From Streptomyces sp. NBC_01788 (lineage in GTDB: Bacteria > Actinomycetota > Actinomycetes > Streptomycetales > Streptomycetaceae), in NCBI RefSeq assembly GCF_035917575.1, contig NZ_CP109090.1, positions 4,154,001 through 4,218,000 on the forward strand: a stretch of 64,000 nucleotides of DNA, written 5' to 3'. The position numbers were made by a program, and so were the translations under genes. Positions 44,730 to 55,377 of the stretch are shown here, piece by piece (the stretch's first letter is position 1; each line of letters opens with the position of its first letter). A model generated the notes under the pieces. It was not told where the DNA came from and made no database searches. It was given only the letters and a program-made list of their open reading frames with translations.

Positions 44730-44874
44730 CCTCTCACGCGGGCGTCTTTCCTGGCTCGCCTGCGTGACCCGCCATGCTGCCGTCAGCCTCTGCCAGCGCC
44801 TGTCAACGTTGGTCGGCCTCGGACGGCCCAGGGACGGCCCGGCTGCGGGTATTACCGGCCACCGTTTCGTGGCA

Positions 44875-45051
44875 TCACTCGTACACCACTGCTGTGCTCA
44901 GGGCCCGTGCGAAGAATGTCCAGTCCCCGGACGGCGGCATCTCCTGGTCAAAGTTCCGGTACCAATTTGGAGAGGAGCTGATCCACGCCGCGAGCGCTTC
45001 GAGGTACCGCTCAAGCGTCGGGTTCTCCCACTCGGCGCCGGTATCCCACGC
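44875..45051 (-). pseudogene. DUF7660-like gene fragment, 5'-truncated
   Basis: The frame WENPTLERYLEALAAW, then WYRNFDQEMPPSGDWTFFAR and ALSTAVVYE followed by TGA at 44875, looks like the C-terminal two thirds of a DUF7660-type protein. An in-frame stop lies at 45052-45054 and there is no start codon or ribosome site, so the 5' end is lost. The match is from memory of the family. This stretch and the adjacent barstar remnant suggest decay. Confidence 0.52.
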
Positions 45052-45224
45052 TCACCAGCCCACCACTCTCCCAGGATGGGAGCTCCCCGCGCACGCCACC
45101 TACGGACCCGCAGTCGGGAACGGCGCCCTATCCACACGTGGGCGCGCGTCGGTGCAGCGCGCGCGGAGCGCGCCCGGCGGAGCGGAGCGCAGCCGGGGCT
45201 TGAACCCGTGAAGAAGGTTGTAAC

Positions 45225-46319
45225 TCAGTCGTCGGCAGGGATGCGCCACAAGGGCGCCGCGTACTGATCTGGGCGGCTGTTGATGAGGAGTTGGCGCAGC
45301 TCGCCGCGGTGAGAGCCGCTGAGGTTCAGGGCCTCGGTGATGTGGCGGAAGGTCGTGTGGGTGACTCCGCGGCCGTGTGCCTCACGTTGGAACTGGGCGA
45401 GTCGGGGCAGTACGTCGTCGGAGTCGAGCCTCGTCGGTGGCTGCTCGGTGAGCCATGTCGCCTTGTTGCGTTCGTAGTCGATTTCAGAGAAGCCGCAGAT
45501 CTCGCGGCTGTATGCCTCGGCTTCGTCCAGGGTGGCCGTCGTCATGATGGCGCGGGCCAGGGTGTTGCGGCTGATGGCTTCATCCAAGTCGACTTCGTGG
45601 ACCGTGGGCCCCTCCTCGGTGAGGGGTACGGCGAAGCCGGCGTCCCGGATTTCGCAGAGGCCGCGGGCTCCTCGGGCTGTCGCCGCGAGCATCGCTGTCG
45701 CCTCTGAGGGGTGCCACTCCAGGACGCTGCCGACCGACTCCACGTCCTGCGCCGTGAAGCTGTGGACGAGGGGGCCGAAGAGGGGGCGCAAGTCGTCGGG
45801 CGAGACTTCACCGTCCAGTCCCGGGCCTACGACCAGCAAGCGGATCGGGGCGTTGACCTGACAGCACGCGGCGAGGGTGAGGGCGTCGGCGAGCGGGCTC
45901 TTGAGCGTGGGCTCGTCGCCCTCGGCGAGGATGTCGCCGCCCACGTCCAGCAGATCGATCGACACGGGGGCCAAGTGGTCGATCAGCTCTTCGAGCTGGC
46001 GTGTGACGCCCTCGGCGCCGTGGTGCGGGTCGAGCAGGGCGAAGGTGTGGGGGAGCCCTGCCGCGAGTCGGGGGAGAGTGGAGCCCGCCGGGGCGATCGG
46101 CTCGGCCGTGGCCGGCACCGACCAGACGCAGCGGGTGACCGGTTCCAGACCCGTGAAGTTGTCCGCCCCTCGCGGGCCCGGGATCGGGTCGACCAGCAGG
46201 CGGTCCCAGGCGTACGTGAGGATCACCGCCTGGTCCTCGTCGCCGTACAGGGCGGCGTGAAGCATTGCGGCGGCGACTGCGTCGCCACCTCCTCCTGCTG
46301 CGACGATCAACCGCGTCAT
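45225..46319 (-). CDS. DUF1152 domain protein
   Basis: A protein of 364 residues starting at ATG 46319. The N-terminal IVAAGGGGDAVAAAMLHAAL is a Gly-rich, nucleotide-binding-like loop typical of DUF1152, and SIDLLDVGGDILAEGDEP and ALTLAACC are further family blocks. The fold resembles archaeal and bacterial proteins of unknown activity. It is the first gene left of the tRNA-Gly, transcribed leftward like the other genes in this segment. Confidence 0.82.
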   Translation of the reverse strand: MTRLIVAAGGGGDAVAAAMLHAALYGDEDQAVILTYAWDRLLVDPIPGPRGADNFTGLEPVTRCVWSVPATAEPIAPAGSTLPRLAAGLPHTFALLDPHHGAEGVTRQLEELIDHLAPVSIDLLDVGGDILAEGDEPTLKSPLADALTLAACCQVNAPIRLLVVGPGLDGEVSPDDLRPLFGPLVHSFTAQDVESVGSVLEWHPSEATAMLAATARGARGLCEIRDAGFAVPLTEEGPTVHEVDLDEAISRNTLARAIMTTATLDEAEAYSREICGFSEIDYERNKATWLTEQPPTRLDSDDVLPRLAQFQREAHGRGVTHTTFRHITEALNLSGSHRGELRQLLINSRPDQYAAPLWRIPADD

Positions 46320-46435
46320 GTGCTCAACATTACGGGCTGGAGGCCTGGCGACCAGCCCTGATCTACCAACGCTCCGACGAGGAGCGTCAGCAAGCGAATC
46401 CGGCACGCAGCGACTGATCACCGCACACAACAACA

Positions 46436-46460
46436 AGGCCCAGGTCGCTGACCTGGGCCT
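46436..46460 (-). terminator. terminator of tRNA-Gly
   Basis: AGGCCCAGGTC (46436-46446) pairs perfectly with GACCTGGGCCT (46450-46460) around a three-base loop. In the leftward transcript it follows the CCA end by six bases and is followed by a T-rich stretch (TTGTTGTTG), an ideal intrinsic terminator. Confidence 0.85.
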
Positions 46461-46466
46461 GAATCA

Positions 46467-46540
46467 TGGAGCGGGTGACGAGAATCGAACTCGCGCTCTC
46501 AGCTTGGGAAGCTGATGTTCTACCATTAAACTACACCCGC
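46467..46540 (-). tRNA. tRNA-Gly (anticodon CCC), CCA encoded
   Basis: On the minus strand GCGGGTG pairs with CACCCGC as a 7-bp acceptor stem. The anticodon stem GCTGA/TCAGC encloses the loop TTCCCAA, giving anticodon CCC (codon GGG). The T arm contains GTTCGATTC. The discriminator T and terminal CCA are encoded. The mature RNA has 71 bases plus CCA. A perfect hairpin terminator follows. Confidence 0.96.
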
Positions 46541-46808
46541 GTAAGACGCCGACCAAAGTTCGGGTCCGGCGCTCACTGTACCCCATCCCTGGCCCTCGGT
46601 GCTCGAACCGTGGGGCCGGTGTGCGTTTCAAAAGGGGGAGCGGCGCTGCGGGGGAACGGAGTTGGGGCGTACGGTGGGGGTGCGCGGCTGGGGTCCTGTG
46701 GGCCGGAGTGCCGTCTGGTGGCACGTCTCCTTGATCCCGTACTGTGGCTTTTGTCGTCAGGCGGCGAGAGGCCAGACGCGGTTCTGGGGAAGGGACTTAA
46801 GGGACTTG

Positions 46809-46967
46809 ATGGAGCGCACCGTCGTCCGTTGTGCCGAGGGGCACGTGTTCAGCACCGCTTCGTTCCCGATGCAGCAGGCCGAGCGGCTCGGCCCCGGCCG
46901 GCTCATGAGGTGTCCACGGTGTGCCAGGCTCCGCAGCGTGGTGCCTGTGGGACTGCAGAAGCGGTAG
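46809..46967 (+). CDS. 52-residue zinc-ribbon-like protein
   Basis: ATG 46809 follows AAGGGA. The peptide has VVRCAEGHVFST (Cys, His) and MRCPRCARLRSV (CxxC), which can make one metal site. GLQKR closes it. It lies just before dcd and appears to be a conserved small actinobacterial protein, with no known function. Confidence 0.65.
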   Translation: MERTVVRCAEGHVFSTASFPMQQAERLGPGRLMRCPRCARLRSVVPVGLQKR

Positions 46968-47030
46968 CGGCAGCAACGCGGTACCGGCGCGTGGAGTCGT
47001 CCTGATTGTGGGGGCTCCGCGCGTCTTGCG

Positions 47031-47042
47031 TATCCTCGCTAC
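47031..47042 (+). promoter_or_regulatory. -10 element for a leaderless dcd message
   Basis: TATCCT (47031-47036) ends six bases before GTG 47043, so the transcript should start at the start codon. A loose -35, TTGTGG (47006-47011), is 19 bp away. Confidence 0.55.
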
Positions 47043-47618
47043 GTGCTTCTCTCAGACAAGGACATCCGGGCCGAGATCGACGCCGGGCGGGTGCGGATCG
47101 ATCCCTTCGACGAATCCATGGTGCAGCCGTCGAGCATCGATGTGCGGCTCGACCGCTACTTCCGGGTGTTCGAGAACCACCGCTACCCCCACATCGACCC
47201 CTCCGTCGAACAGCCGGACCTCACCCGGCTCGTCGAGCCGGAGGGCGACGAACCGTTCATCCTGCATCCGGGGGAGTTCGTCCTCGCGTCGACGTACGAG
47301 GTCATCTCGCTTCCCGACGATCTCGCCTCCCGGCTCGAGGGCAAGAGCTCGCTCGGGCGGCTCGGGCTGGTCACCCACTCCACCGCCGGGTTCATCGACC
47401 CCGGCTTCTCCGGGCACGTGACCCTGGAGCTGTCGAACCTCGCGACCCTGCCGATCAAGCTCTGGCCCGGGATGAAGATCGGGCAGCTGTGCCTGTTCCG
47501 GCTCAGCTCGCCCTCCGAGGCCCCGTACGGCAGTGAACGCTACGGCTCCCGGTACCAGGGGCAGCGCGGTCCCACCGCCTCCCGCTCCTACCTCAACTTC
47601 CACCGCACGCAGGTATGA
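47043..47618 (+). CDS. dcd: dCTP deaminase
   Basis: A protein of 191 residues that converts dCTP to dUTP in the cytoplasm, feeding dTTP synthesis. [13 protein letters not shown] at the start, [10 protein letters not shown], and the active-site blocks [10 protein letters not shown] and [18 protein letters not shown] (catalytic Glu in TLEL) are all present. The C-terminal [14 protein letters not shown] is the nucleotide-gripping tail. The GTG start has no ribosome site and is probably leaderless. The phosphoribosyltransferase gene follows after 16 bases, likely in the same operon. Confidence 0.96.
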   Translation: MLLSDKDIRAEIDAGRVRIDPFDESMVQPSSIDVRLDRYFRVFENHRYPHIDPSVEQPDLTRLVEPEGDEPFILHPGEFVLASTYEVISLPDDLASRLEGKSSLGRLGLVTHSTAGFIDPGFSGHVTLELSNLATLPIKLWPGMKIGQLCLFRLSSPSEAPYGSERYGSRYQGQRGPTASRSYLNFHRTQV

Positions 47619-47634
47619 GGGGCGCGCCCACGAC

Positions 47635-48144
47635 ATGACCGAGATACGAGAGAACCTCAGCTACGAGGACTTCGGCACCGCCGTGCGCGAGCTCGCGCAG
47701 ACCATCGCCGACGACGGGTACGAGCCGGACATCGTGCTCAGCATCGCGCGCGGCGGAGTCTTCGTCGCCGGCGGGCTCGCCTACGCCCTCGACTGCAAGA
47801 ACATCCACCTGGTCAACGTCGAGTTCTACACCGGTGTCGGGACCACGCTCGAGATGCCCGTCATGCTCGCGCCCGTGCCCAACGTGATCGACTTCTCCGA
47901 CAAGAAGGTCCTGATCACGGACGACGTCGCCGACACCGGCAAGACGCTCAAGCTGGTCCGCGACTTCTGCCTGGACACCGTCGCCGAGGTGCGCAGTGCC
48001 GTCATCTACGAGAAGTCCCAGTCGCTCGTGAAGTGCGAATACGTCTGGAAGCGCACCGACGACTGGATCAACTTCCCTTGGTCCGTGCTTCCTCCGTGCC
48101 GCAAGGCCGGTACGCCGATCACGCCCTCGAAGGACGCCCTGTAG
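47635..48144 (+). CDS. phosphoribosyltransferase family protein
   Basis: A protein of 169 residues starting at ATG 47635. The PRPP-binding loop is KVLITDDVADTGKTL (about residues 89-103), and VLSIARGGVFVAGGLAYAL is the pyrophosphate loop region. It resembles xanthine/hypoxanthine-type or uncharacterised actinobacterial transferases. Its base substrate is not evident, but co-transcription with dcd fits nucleotide salvage. Confidence 0.88.
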   Translation: MTEIRENLSYEDFGTAVRELAQTIADDGYEPDIVLSIARGGVFVAGGLAYALDCKNIHLVNVEFYTGVGTTLEMPVMLAPVPNVIDFSDKKVLITDDVADTGKTLKLVRDFCLDTVAEVRSAVIYEKSQSLVKCEYVWKRTDDWINFPWSVLPPCRKAGTPITPSKDAL

Positions 48145-48165
48145 CGAGACCCCGCATCGAGCGTC

Positions 48166-48199
48166 GTACGGCCCCGCAGCAGGCGCTGCGGGGCCGTAC
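48166..48199. terminator. strong bidirectional terminator
   Basis: GTACGGCCCCGCAGC (48166-48180) pairs perfectly over 15 bp with GCTGCGGGGCCGTAC (48185-48199) around a four-base loop. It sits between convergent stops at 48144 and 48215. Confidence 0.8.
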
Positions 48200-48214
48200 C
48201 TGTGCGTGGTCGGG

Positions 48215-49465
48215 TCAGGCGCTGGTCAGCGCGGCCTGGCCGCGGTCGGCCTTGACCGGGCCGGCGGCGGACGGCCGGACGTCGAAGTCGAACATGGCGG
48301 TGGGGACGTACAGCGAGCAGCAGGCGTTGGGGATGTCCACGATGCCGCTGATGCGTCCCTCTATGGGCGCGGAGCCGAGCAGCAGGTAGGCCTGCTCTCC
48401 GCTGTAGCCGAACCTCTTGAAGTACTCGACGGCGTTGAGGCACGCCCGCCGGTAGGCCAGCGTGGCGTCCATGTAGAAGTTGGTGTCCGTGTCGTGGTCG
48501 ACGGAGACACCGATGAAACTGATGAACTCCGTGTAGCGCGGCTCGACGTTGCCGGGCATGAACACCGGGTTGGTGGTGATGCCGTACTTCTCCATGCCGC
48601 CCTTGATCAGTTCGACATGGAAGTCGATGTAGCCGCCCATCTCGATGGCGCCGCAGAAGCTGATCTCTCCGTCGCCCTGGCTGAAGTGCAGGTCGCCCGC
48701 GGAGAGCTTGGCGTCCTTGACGTACACGGGGAAGAAGGCCCGCGAGCCGCGGGTCATGTTCTTGATGTCCTGGTTGCCGCCGTTCTCACGGGCCGGCACC
48801 GTACGTGCCCCTTCCTCGGCGATGCGGGTGGCGACGTCACCGGTGGCCGTGCCGGCGAGCGCGTGGGTGGCGTCCGGAGGTACGGCGAGGGGCGGGACCC
48901 GGTTCGGGTCGGTGTCGATCAGCGCCTTCTCGCGCCTGTTCCAGCGGGCGAGCATCTCGGCGGACGGGGCCGTTCCGAACAGACCGGGGTGGGTGATTCC
49001 GGTGTAGCGGATGCCGGGCAGGTGGCGGGAGACCGCCTGCTGGCCGTGGAAGTTCCAGATGGCCTTGTAGGAGTCCGGGAAGTAGTCGGTCAGGAAGCCT
49101 CCGCCGTTGGTCTTGGCGAAGATGCCGGTGTAGCCCCAGCCCTGGCCCGCCGCGTCGCCGCGCTGCTGCGGCACGGGACCGAGGTCGAGGATGTCGACGA
49201 CGAGCAGGTCGCCGGGTTCGGCGCCCTCCACGCCTATCGGCCCGCTGAGCATGTGAGGGACGGTCAGGTCGATGTCGCGCACGTCGTTGGCGGAGTCGTT
49301 GTCGCCGATCTGGCAGTCGGTCCAGTCGCGGCACTCGATCCGGAACTCCGCTCCCGGCTTCACCATGGTGGCGTTGGGGATGTCGGGGTGCCACCTGTTG
49401 TGTCCGGGAACGTCCTGCTCGCGCATCGACTTGCTCTGGTCCACGTTGAAGAGAATTTCGGGCAT
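48215..49465 (-). CDS. fmdA: formamidase/acetamidase
   Basis: A protein of 416 residues starting at ATG 49465 behind GAGGAG. It hydrolyses formamide or acetamide to the acid and ammonia in the cytoplasm. Family blocks include GHNRWHPDIPNATMV, EPGDLLVVDILDLGPV, TNGGGFLTDYFP, HPGLFGTAPSAEML and GDGEISFCGAIEM. The length matches FmdA. It lies nine bases after the amide channel gene, whose stop contributes to the ribosome site. Confidence 0.95.
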   Translation of the reverse strand: MPEILFNVDQSKSMREQDVPGHNRWHPDIPNATMVKPGAEFRIECRDWTDCQIGDNDSANDVRDIDLTVPHMLSGPIGVEGAEPGDLLVVDILDLGPVPQQRGDAAGQGWGYTGIFAKTNGGGFLTDYFPDSYKAIWNFHGQQAVSRHLPGIRYTGITHPGLFGTAPSAEMLARWNRREKALIDTDPNRVPPLAVPPDATHALAGTATGDVATRIAEEGARTVPARENGGNQDIKNMTRGSRAFFPVYVKDAKLSAGDLHFSQGDGEISFCGAIEMGGYIDFHVELIKGGMEKYGITTNPVFMPGNVEPRYTEFISFIGVSVDHDTDTNFYMDATLAYRRACLNAVEYFKRFGYSGEQAYLLLGSAPIEGRISGIVDIPNACCSLYVPTAMFDFDVRPSAAGPVKADRGQAALTSA

Positions 49466-49474
49466 GACAACTCC

Positions 49475-50128
49475 TCACTTCTGATCCGGTGACGTTGGAG
49501 CACCCGCGCTGCCGGCCGGCGGAGCGGCTCGGGTCGGCCGGGGCGTTCCACGGGTGCGCGGCCACAGCCCCACGAACATCAGCACGCCGAACACTCCCAG
49601 CGCGATGGCGGTCTCGGTGGGGTGCTTCCAGTAGCCGGTGAGCAGCAGCGCCGCGGGAATGGCACCGGTGACCCAGCCCTCGATCGCGGTGATCCAGCCC
49701 GTATACGCCCTGAGGTGCTCCATCTTGAGGCCGAGCAGCAGGAAGAACAGGAACCAGAGCAAGGCCCAGTAGAGCCAGATGACCCCGAAGGGGGCGTCGT
49801 GCAAGAGGTGGAAATTGGCGTACGAATATCCCAGTGCGGCTATTGCCACAAACAATGAGTAGTAGCCGACGCCGGTGGTGTCGAGGTTGGCGAGCAGGCC
49901 GATACCCACGTACAGATAGGTGAATCCGAACAGGTAGATACCGGATGCCGCCAGAATCTTCTTGGGGTCGCCGCCGGCGGTGAAGATGAGGTAGGTCGGC
50001 GTCAGTACCTGCAATGTGCCCACGAACAGGTTCAGTATTGCTCCTGACCGGGCATCGACCTTGTTGAGGAGCAGCAACCCATTTATGAAGAGCACTGCGC
50101 CGACAAACAGGAGTCCCACATTTCCCAC
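49475..50128 (-). CDS. amiS: AmiS/UreI-family amide or urea channel
   Basis: A protein of 217 residues from GTG 50128 with AGGAGG nine bases upstream. There are six membrane helices with the family blocks GNVGLLFVGAVLFINGLLLL, TPTYLIFTAG and YWALLWFLFFLLLGL. UreI/AmiS proteins conduct small neutral amides, so it should import substrate for FmdA. The order zinc-ribbon gene, channel, amidase on one strand is a typical amide operon. The Pro/Ala-rich tail is unusual. Confidence 0.92.
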   Translation of the reverse strand: MGNVGLLFVGAVLFINGLLLLNKVDARSGAILNLFVGTLQVLTPTYLIFTAGGDPKKILAASGIYLFGFTYLYVGIGLLANLDTTGVGYYSLFVAIAALGYSYANFHLLHDAPFGVIWLYWALLWFLFFLLLGLKMEHLRAYTGWITAIEGWVTGAIPAALLLTGYWKHPTETAIALGVFGVLMFVGLWPRTRGTPRPTRAAPPAGSAGAPTSPDQK

Positions 50129-50166
50129 CGCGACGCACCTCCTGACTCCGCGTGGGGTGGAGACCG

Positions 50167-50445
50167 TCAGGGACGCGGCAGCCGCGAGAGCGCGGGGTGC
50201 GGTCGCCGCTCCGGCCTTGTGCGCGAGGGAACTTCGGAGACCACGGCTGGGGCCTCACGGGCCTGCTCCTCCCGTTCGCGGAGGGCGGCGGACGCGCTCG
50301 AGGTCGTCGACAGGCCGCGCGAGGAGTACAAACGCCTCGCAGCTTCCGCACAAGAAGGGCAACCGTATGTCTTGGGTGCCGTTCCGATCGTCAATTTCAC
50401 ATCGAAGGGGCCGCAATGGTCGCACAGATATTCGTAAGTGGCCAT
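50167..50445 (-). CDS. fmdB: FmdB-family zinc-ribbon regulatory protein
   Basis: A protein of 92 residues starting at ATG 50445, with GGAG six bases upstream. The FmdB ribbon has CDHCGPF and CPSC around YEYLCDHCGPFDVKL. The remaining 55 residues are Ser/Arg/Pro-rich and disordered. FmdB proteins accompany formamidase genes and are thought to regulate them, though the mechanism is not known. It is the first gene of the amide operon, 38 bases before amiS. Confidence 0.88.
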   Translation of the reverse strand: MATYEYLCDHCGPFDVKLTIGTAPKTYGCPSCAEAARRLYSSRGLSTTSSASAALREREEQAREAPAVVSEVPSRTRPERRPHPALSRLPRP

Positions 50446-50829
50446 TATTGCTCCGGAAATTGGCTGGACGCTCACGAACCCGAGCGTGCGGCGCGCTGGA
50501 AAAGCGTGTGCCGCAACTGTTTCCTCTCTTCAAGGAGACGTCTCGTCAATGGGCGTGTCAAGTCGGGGAGGGGCCGTCCGCCCTCTCCCCTGCTCCGGCG
50601 GTCTGTGGGGTGCGCAACAGCGCATGATCGTGCGGCCGTATTGATCATTCAGGTGCCGCGGGGAACCAGTGGAAGATCCTCTGTGAGGGCGGGGTGAGGC
50701 GGCTCACTCGGGATTTTGCTGGACGGGCGCGACCGATACCTTTAGTTTCGATAAATAGATTGATTTTCCTTATGCGGAGGCACAGGCGCCGCGCATACTG
50801 TCTCGCAGAAAGCCAAGGAGGGCGGATCG
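50446..50829. promoter_or_regulatory. divergent intergenic region with AT-rich patch
   Basis: These 384 bases hold no gene. A locally AT-rich patch at about 50735-50775 (TAGTTTCGATAAATAG and following) is the likely promoter of the rightward gene. GTGAG-GCGG-CTCAC (50694-50707) is a short palindrome. The fmdB promoter must lie near 50450-50550. Confidence 0.4.
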
Positions 50830-51261
50830 GTGAGCAACATGGACGCCGTGTGGGTACGAGGCGTGAACGGCATTCAGTTGCATCACGTGACCGACCTGCA
50901 GGACGCCGGCAGGTTTCTGGGCAACGCGGCGATGGCCCTGCGGGCCGCACACGTGAGGACCGGCACCGACCAGTACGCCGGCCTCGCCGCCGAGCTGAAG
51001 AGCCTGGTGGAGCGGGTGCGGGAGCTGGAGGACACCGCACGTTCGGGCATGCACGAGCTGCACTCCACCGACCCCGAGCGGTTCGCCCGCTGCCGGGACG
51101 GTCATGAGCCGTGGCCCGGCGAGATCCCGGCGGGGTTCATACCGCGCCACACCTGCAAGGACGAGTGCCTCTACCACGACCGCGGCGTCGTCGAAGCCGT
51201 CATGCAGTGCACCTGCGGGCAGCCGCCGTGCCGGGCCTGCGAGATCGGCGGCAAGCTCTGA
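50830..51261 (+). CDS. conserved hypothetical protein with Cys/His cluster
   Basis: A protein of 143 residues. GTG 50830 follows AGGAGG by nine bases. A helical N-terminal part (about 20-75, with ELKSLVERVRELEDTARSG) precedes a Cys/His-rich tail: HTCKDECLYHD, then QCTCGQPPCRACEIGG, which looks able to bind one or two metal ions. I do not recognise a named family. A 14-bp terminator follows. Confidence 0.7.
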   Translation: MSNMDAVWVRGVNGIQLHHVTDLQDAGRFLGNAAMALRAAHVRTGTDQYAGLAAELKSLVERVRELEDTARSGMHELHSTDPERFARCRDGHEPWPGEIPAGFIPRHTCKDECLYHDRGVVEAVMQCTCGQPPCRACEIGGKL

Positions 51262-51335
51262 CGAGCGAAGACCGGCGCAAGCCGGCGAGGACTCGCGAAG
51301 ACCGGAGAAGACTCGCGAGGACCAGCTGAGACGAG

Positions 51336-51366
51336 CAAGGGGCCCGGCGCATCGCCGGGCCCCTTG
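51336..51366. terminator. strong bidirectional terminator
   Basis: CAAGGGGCCCGGCG (51336-51349) pairs perfectly with CGCCGGGCCCCTTG (51353-51366) around a three-base loop, between convergent stops at 51261 and 51396. Confidence 0.85.
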
Positions 51367-51395
51367 TGCTGGTGGGCCGCTGGAACGCCGGAGCG

Positions 51396-52292
51396 TCAGA
51401 ACGTGCCGAGCTTCACGATCGACAGCAGTGCGATCAGCTGGATCGCCGAGGCACCCAGGGCCTTGGGCCAGGGCAGGTCGTGGGAGCGGCTGACCATGAG
51501 GGTCAGCAGCGCGCCGCACGCGATCCAGGTGGCCCAGCCGAGCAGCTGGACGAAGCCCGCGTCGCCGCCGAGGAACATCGCGACGAGCAGACGCGGAGCG
51601 TCCGTCACCGACATGATCAGCATGGACAGGCCGACCGTGGGCTGCCAGGCCCCGTCGCCGCCGAGCTGGCGGGCCAGGGTGTGGGTGACCACACCGAGGA
51701 CGAAGGCGCTGAGCACCAGCGCCACGGCGGTGATCAGGACGATCGGGATCGCGTTGGTGAGGGTGGCGTTGATGGCCTCCTCGCGGGCGCCGTCGAAGCC
51801 GAAGACCGCGAGCAGCCCGTAGAGGAACGTCACGATGAGGGCGGGGCCCCACATCGCGTAGTCGCGCATCTGGAGGAAGGTCTGGTTGGGGGACAGGACT
51901 ATGCCCCGCAGCAGGTCGGTCCAGTGCAGCCGGGGACCGATCGGACCGGCCGGCGCCGAGCCCGCACGGTAGGTCCCGCTCTCGTTGTACGGGTCCTCGC
52001 CGACCGCGAAGGCCTGGGTGTGGCCGGGGTTGTCGGCCGCGTACGGATCGGGTCCGCCCTGCGGGTGGCCGCCGCCGAAGTACTCCGGCTCGCCGTAGCC
52101 ACCGCCGTCGGCCCGGGGCCACTGGGCGCCCCCGCCTCCGTACGGCGGCCGCTGCTGCGGGTACGGCTGCTGCGCCGGGGGATAGCCGTACGAGGGGGCC
52201 TGGGGTGCCTGCTGCCCGTACGGAGGTCGTTGGGTCCGCGCCTGCGGGGCCCGGTCGTTCCGGTCGCCGCGTCCGCTCCTGAATCCAGCCAC
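51396..52292 (-). CDS. Yip1-family membrane protein
   Basis: A protein of 298 residues from GTG 52292. About 125 residues of Tyr/Pro/Gln/Gly-rich disordered cytoplasmic tail come first. Five hydrophobic helices of the Yip1 domain follow, with PNQTFLQMRDY and GLLAVFGFDGAREEAIN. Bacterial Yip1 proteins have no clear function. The start lacks a ribosome site, but a TACGTT -10 ends seven bases upstream. Confidence 0.85.
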   Translation of the reverse strand: MAGFRSGRGDRNDRAPQARTQRPPYGQQAPQAPSYGYPPAQQPYPQQRPPYGGGGAQWPRADGGGYGEPEYFGGGHPQGGPDPYAADNPGHTQAFAVGEDPYNESGTYRAGSAPAGPIGPRLHWTDLLRGIVLSPNQTFLQMRDYAMWGPALIVTFLYGLLAVFGFDGAREEAINATLTNAIPIVLITAVALVLSAFVLGVVTHTLARQLGGDGAWQPTVGLSMLIMSVTDAPRLLVAMFLGGDAGFVQLLGWATWIACGALLTLMVSRSHDLPWPKALGASAIQLIALLSIVKLGTF

Positions 52293-52299
52293 GTCATCG

Positions 52300-52305
52300 A
52301 ACGTA
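52300..52305 (-). promoter_or_regulatory. -10 element for a leaderless Yip1-family message
   Basis: On the minus strand TACGTT ends seven bases before GTG 52292, the same spacing seen before three other genes in this window. No ribosome site is present. Confidence 0.45.
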
Positions 52306-52554
52306 CCCGAGCCCGCCGAATCCCGTGCGGGAGCGGGTGTTCCGGCAGGGCTTTGGGTCCGAGCTGTGACATCCCCTAAGGGGCGTTCCGGGCGTTTCTC
52401 AGGGGTGTCCGCGGGGTGCTCGGAGACGGCTCACGGGCGGTCCGAGGCGCCGGGCGGGAGCTTCCGGTTCGCCTCCCGGTTCGCCTCCCGGATCGCCTCC
52501 CGGATCACGGAGGCGCTGAGTGGCGGCCCGGGGGCCACCGGGCAGGATGGGACC

Positions 52555-52911
52555 ATGAGCGTAGTCAAGATCAACGTACTGACCGTGCCAGCCGAGCAGC
52601 GCGAGACGCTGGAGAAGCGCTTCGCCTCCCGGGCGCACGCGGTCGAGAACTCCGACGGGTTCGAATGGTTCGAGCTCCTGCGCCCTGTCGAGGGCACCGA
52701 CACCTATCTCGTCTACACACGCTGGCGTGACGAGGAGTCGTTCCAGGCCTGGATGGAAGGGCCGATGAAGTCCGCGCACCAGGGCACCGGCACCGGCACC
52801 GGCACCGGCGCGGGTGAGGGTGAGGGAGAGGAGCGGCCGAAGCCCGCAGCCAGCGGTTCCACCCTGTGGTCCTTCGAGGTCGTGCAGCAGGCCGCGCCCA
52901 AGAGCGCGTAG
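52555..52911 (+). CDS. antibiotic biosynthesis monooxygenase (ABM) domain protein
   Basis: A protein of 118 residues starting at ATG 52555 behind AGGATGG. The ferredoxin-like ABM fold is seen in VVKINVLTVPAEQRETLEK, GFEWFELLRPVEG, YLVYTRWRDEESFQAWM and a final strand LWSFEVVQ. In the loop before the last strand a Gly-Thr repeat (four 6-bp units at 52783-52806) and acidic residues are inserted. Members include heme-degrading and small quinone monooxygenases. His or Asn ligands for heme are not obvious here. Confidence 0.85.
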   Translation: MSVVKINVLTVPAEQRETLEKRFASRAHAVENSDGFEWFELLRPVEGTDTYLVYTRWRDEESFQAWMEGPMKSAHQGTGTGTGTGAGEGEGEERPKPAASGSTLWSFEVVQQAAPKSA

Positions 52912-52956
52912 CGCTCCCGGAGACCGCTCGCGGGAGACCGCTCCTGGAAACACGGC

Positions 52957-52990
52957 GACGCCCCCGTGCCCATACGGACACGGGGGCGTC
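52957..52990. terminator. bidirectional terminator
   Basis: GACGCCCCCGTG (52957-52968) pairs perfectly with CACGGGGGCGTC (52979-52990) around a ten-base loop, between convergent stops at 52911 and 53035. Confidence 0.75.
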
Positions 52991-53034
52991 GGACGCTGGA
53001 CGACCATGCCGCCCGGTCGTGCGCCGGCTGCCGC

Positions 53035-55338
<2,304 letters not shown>

Positions 55339-55363
55339 GGGGGCTCCTGATGCGGCCTCGAAA

Positions 55364-55377
55364 TTACTGATCAGTAA
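55364..55377. promoter_or_regulatory. 14-bp operator palindrome upstream of the EtfD-like gene
   Basis: TTACTGATCAGTAA is perfectly self-complementary and ends 25 bases upstream of ATG 55338. Its size and symmetry fit a TetR-family site. A second short repeat, GTAGTC (55383-55388) / GACTAC (55396-55401), lies beside it, over the expected -35. Confidence 0.68.

Noticed and set aside
45052..45224. GC-rich alternating GCGCGC/GGAGCG stretch as an origin or recombination site
   Set aside because: Simple purine-rich and GCGC runs without symmetry beyond chance; better read as spacer after the decayed gene.
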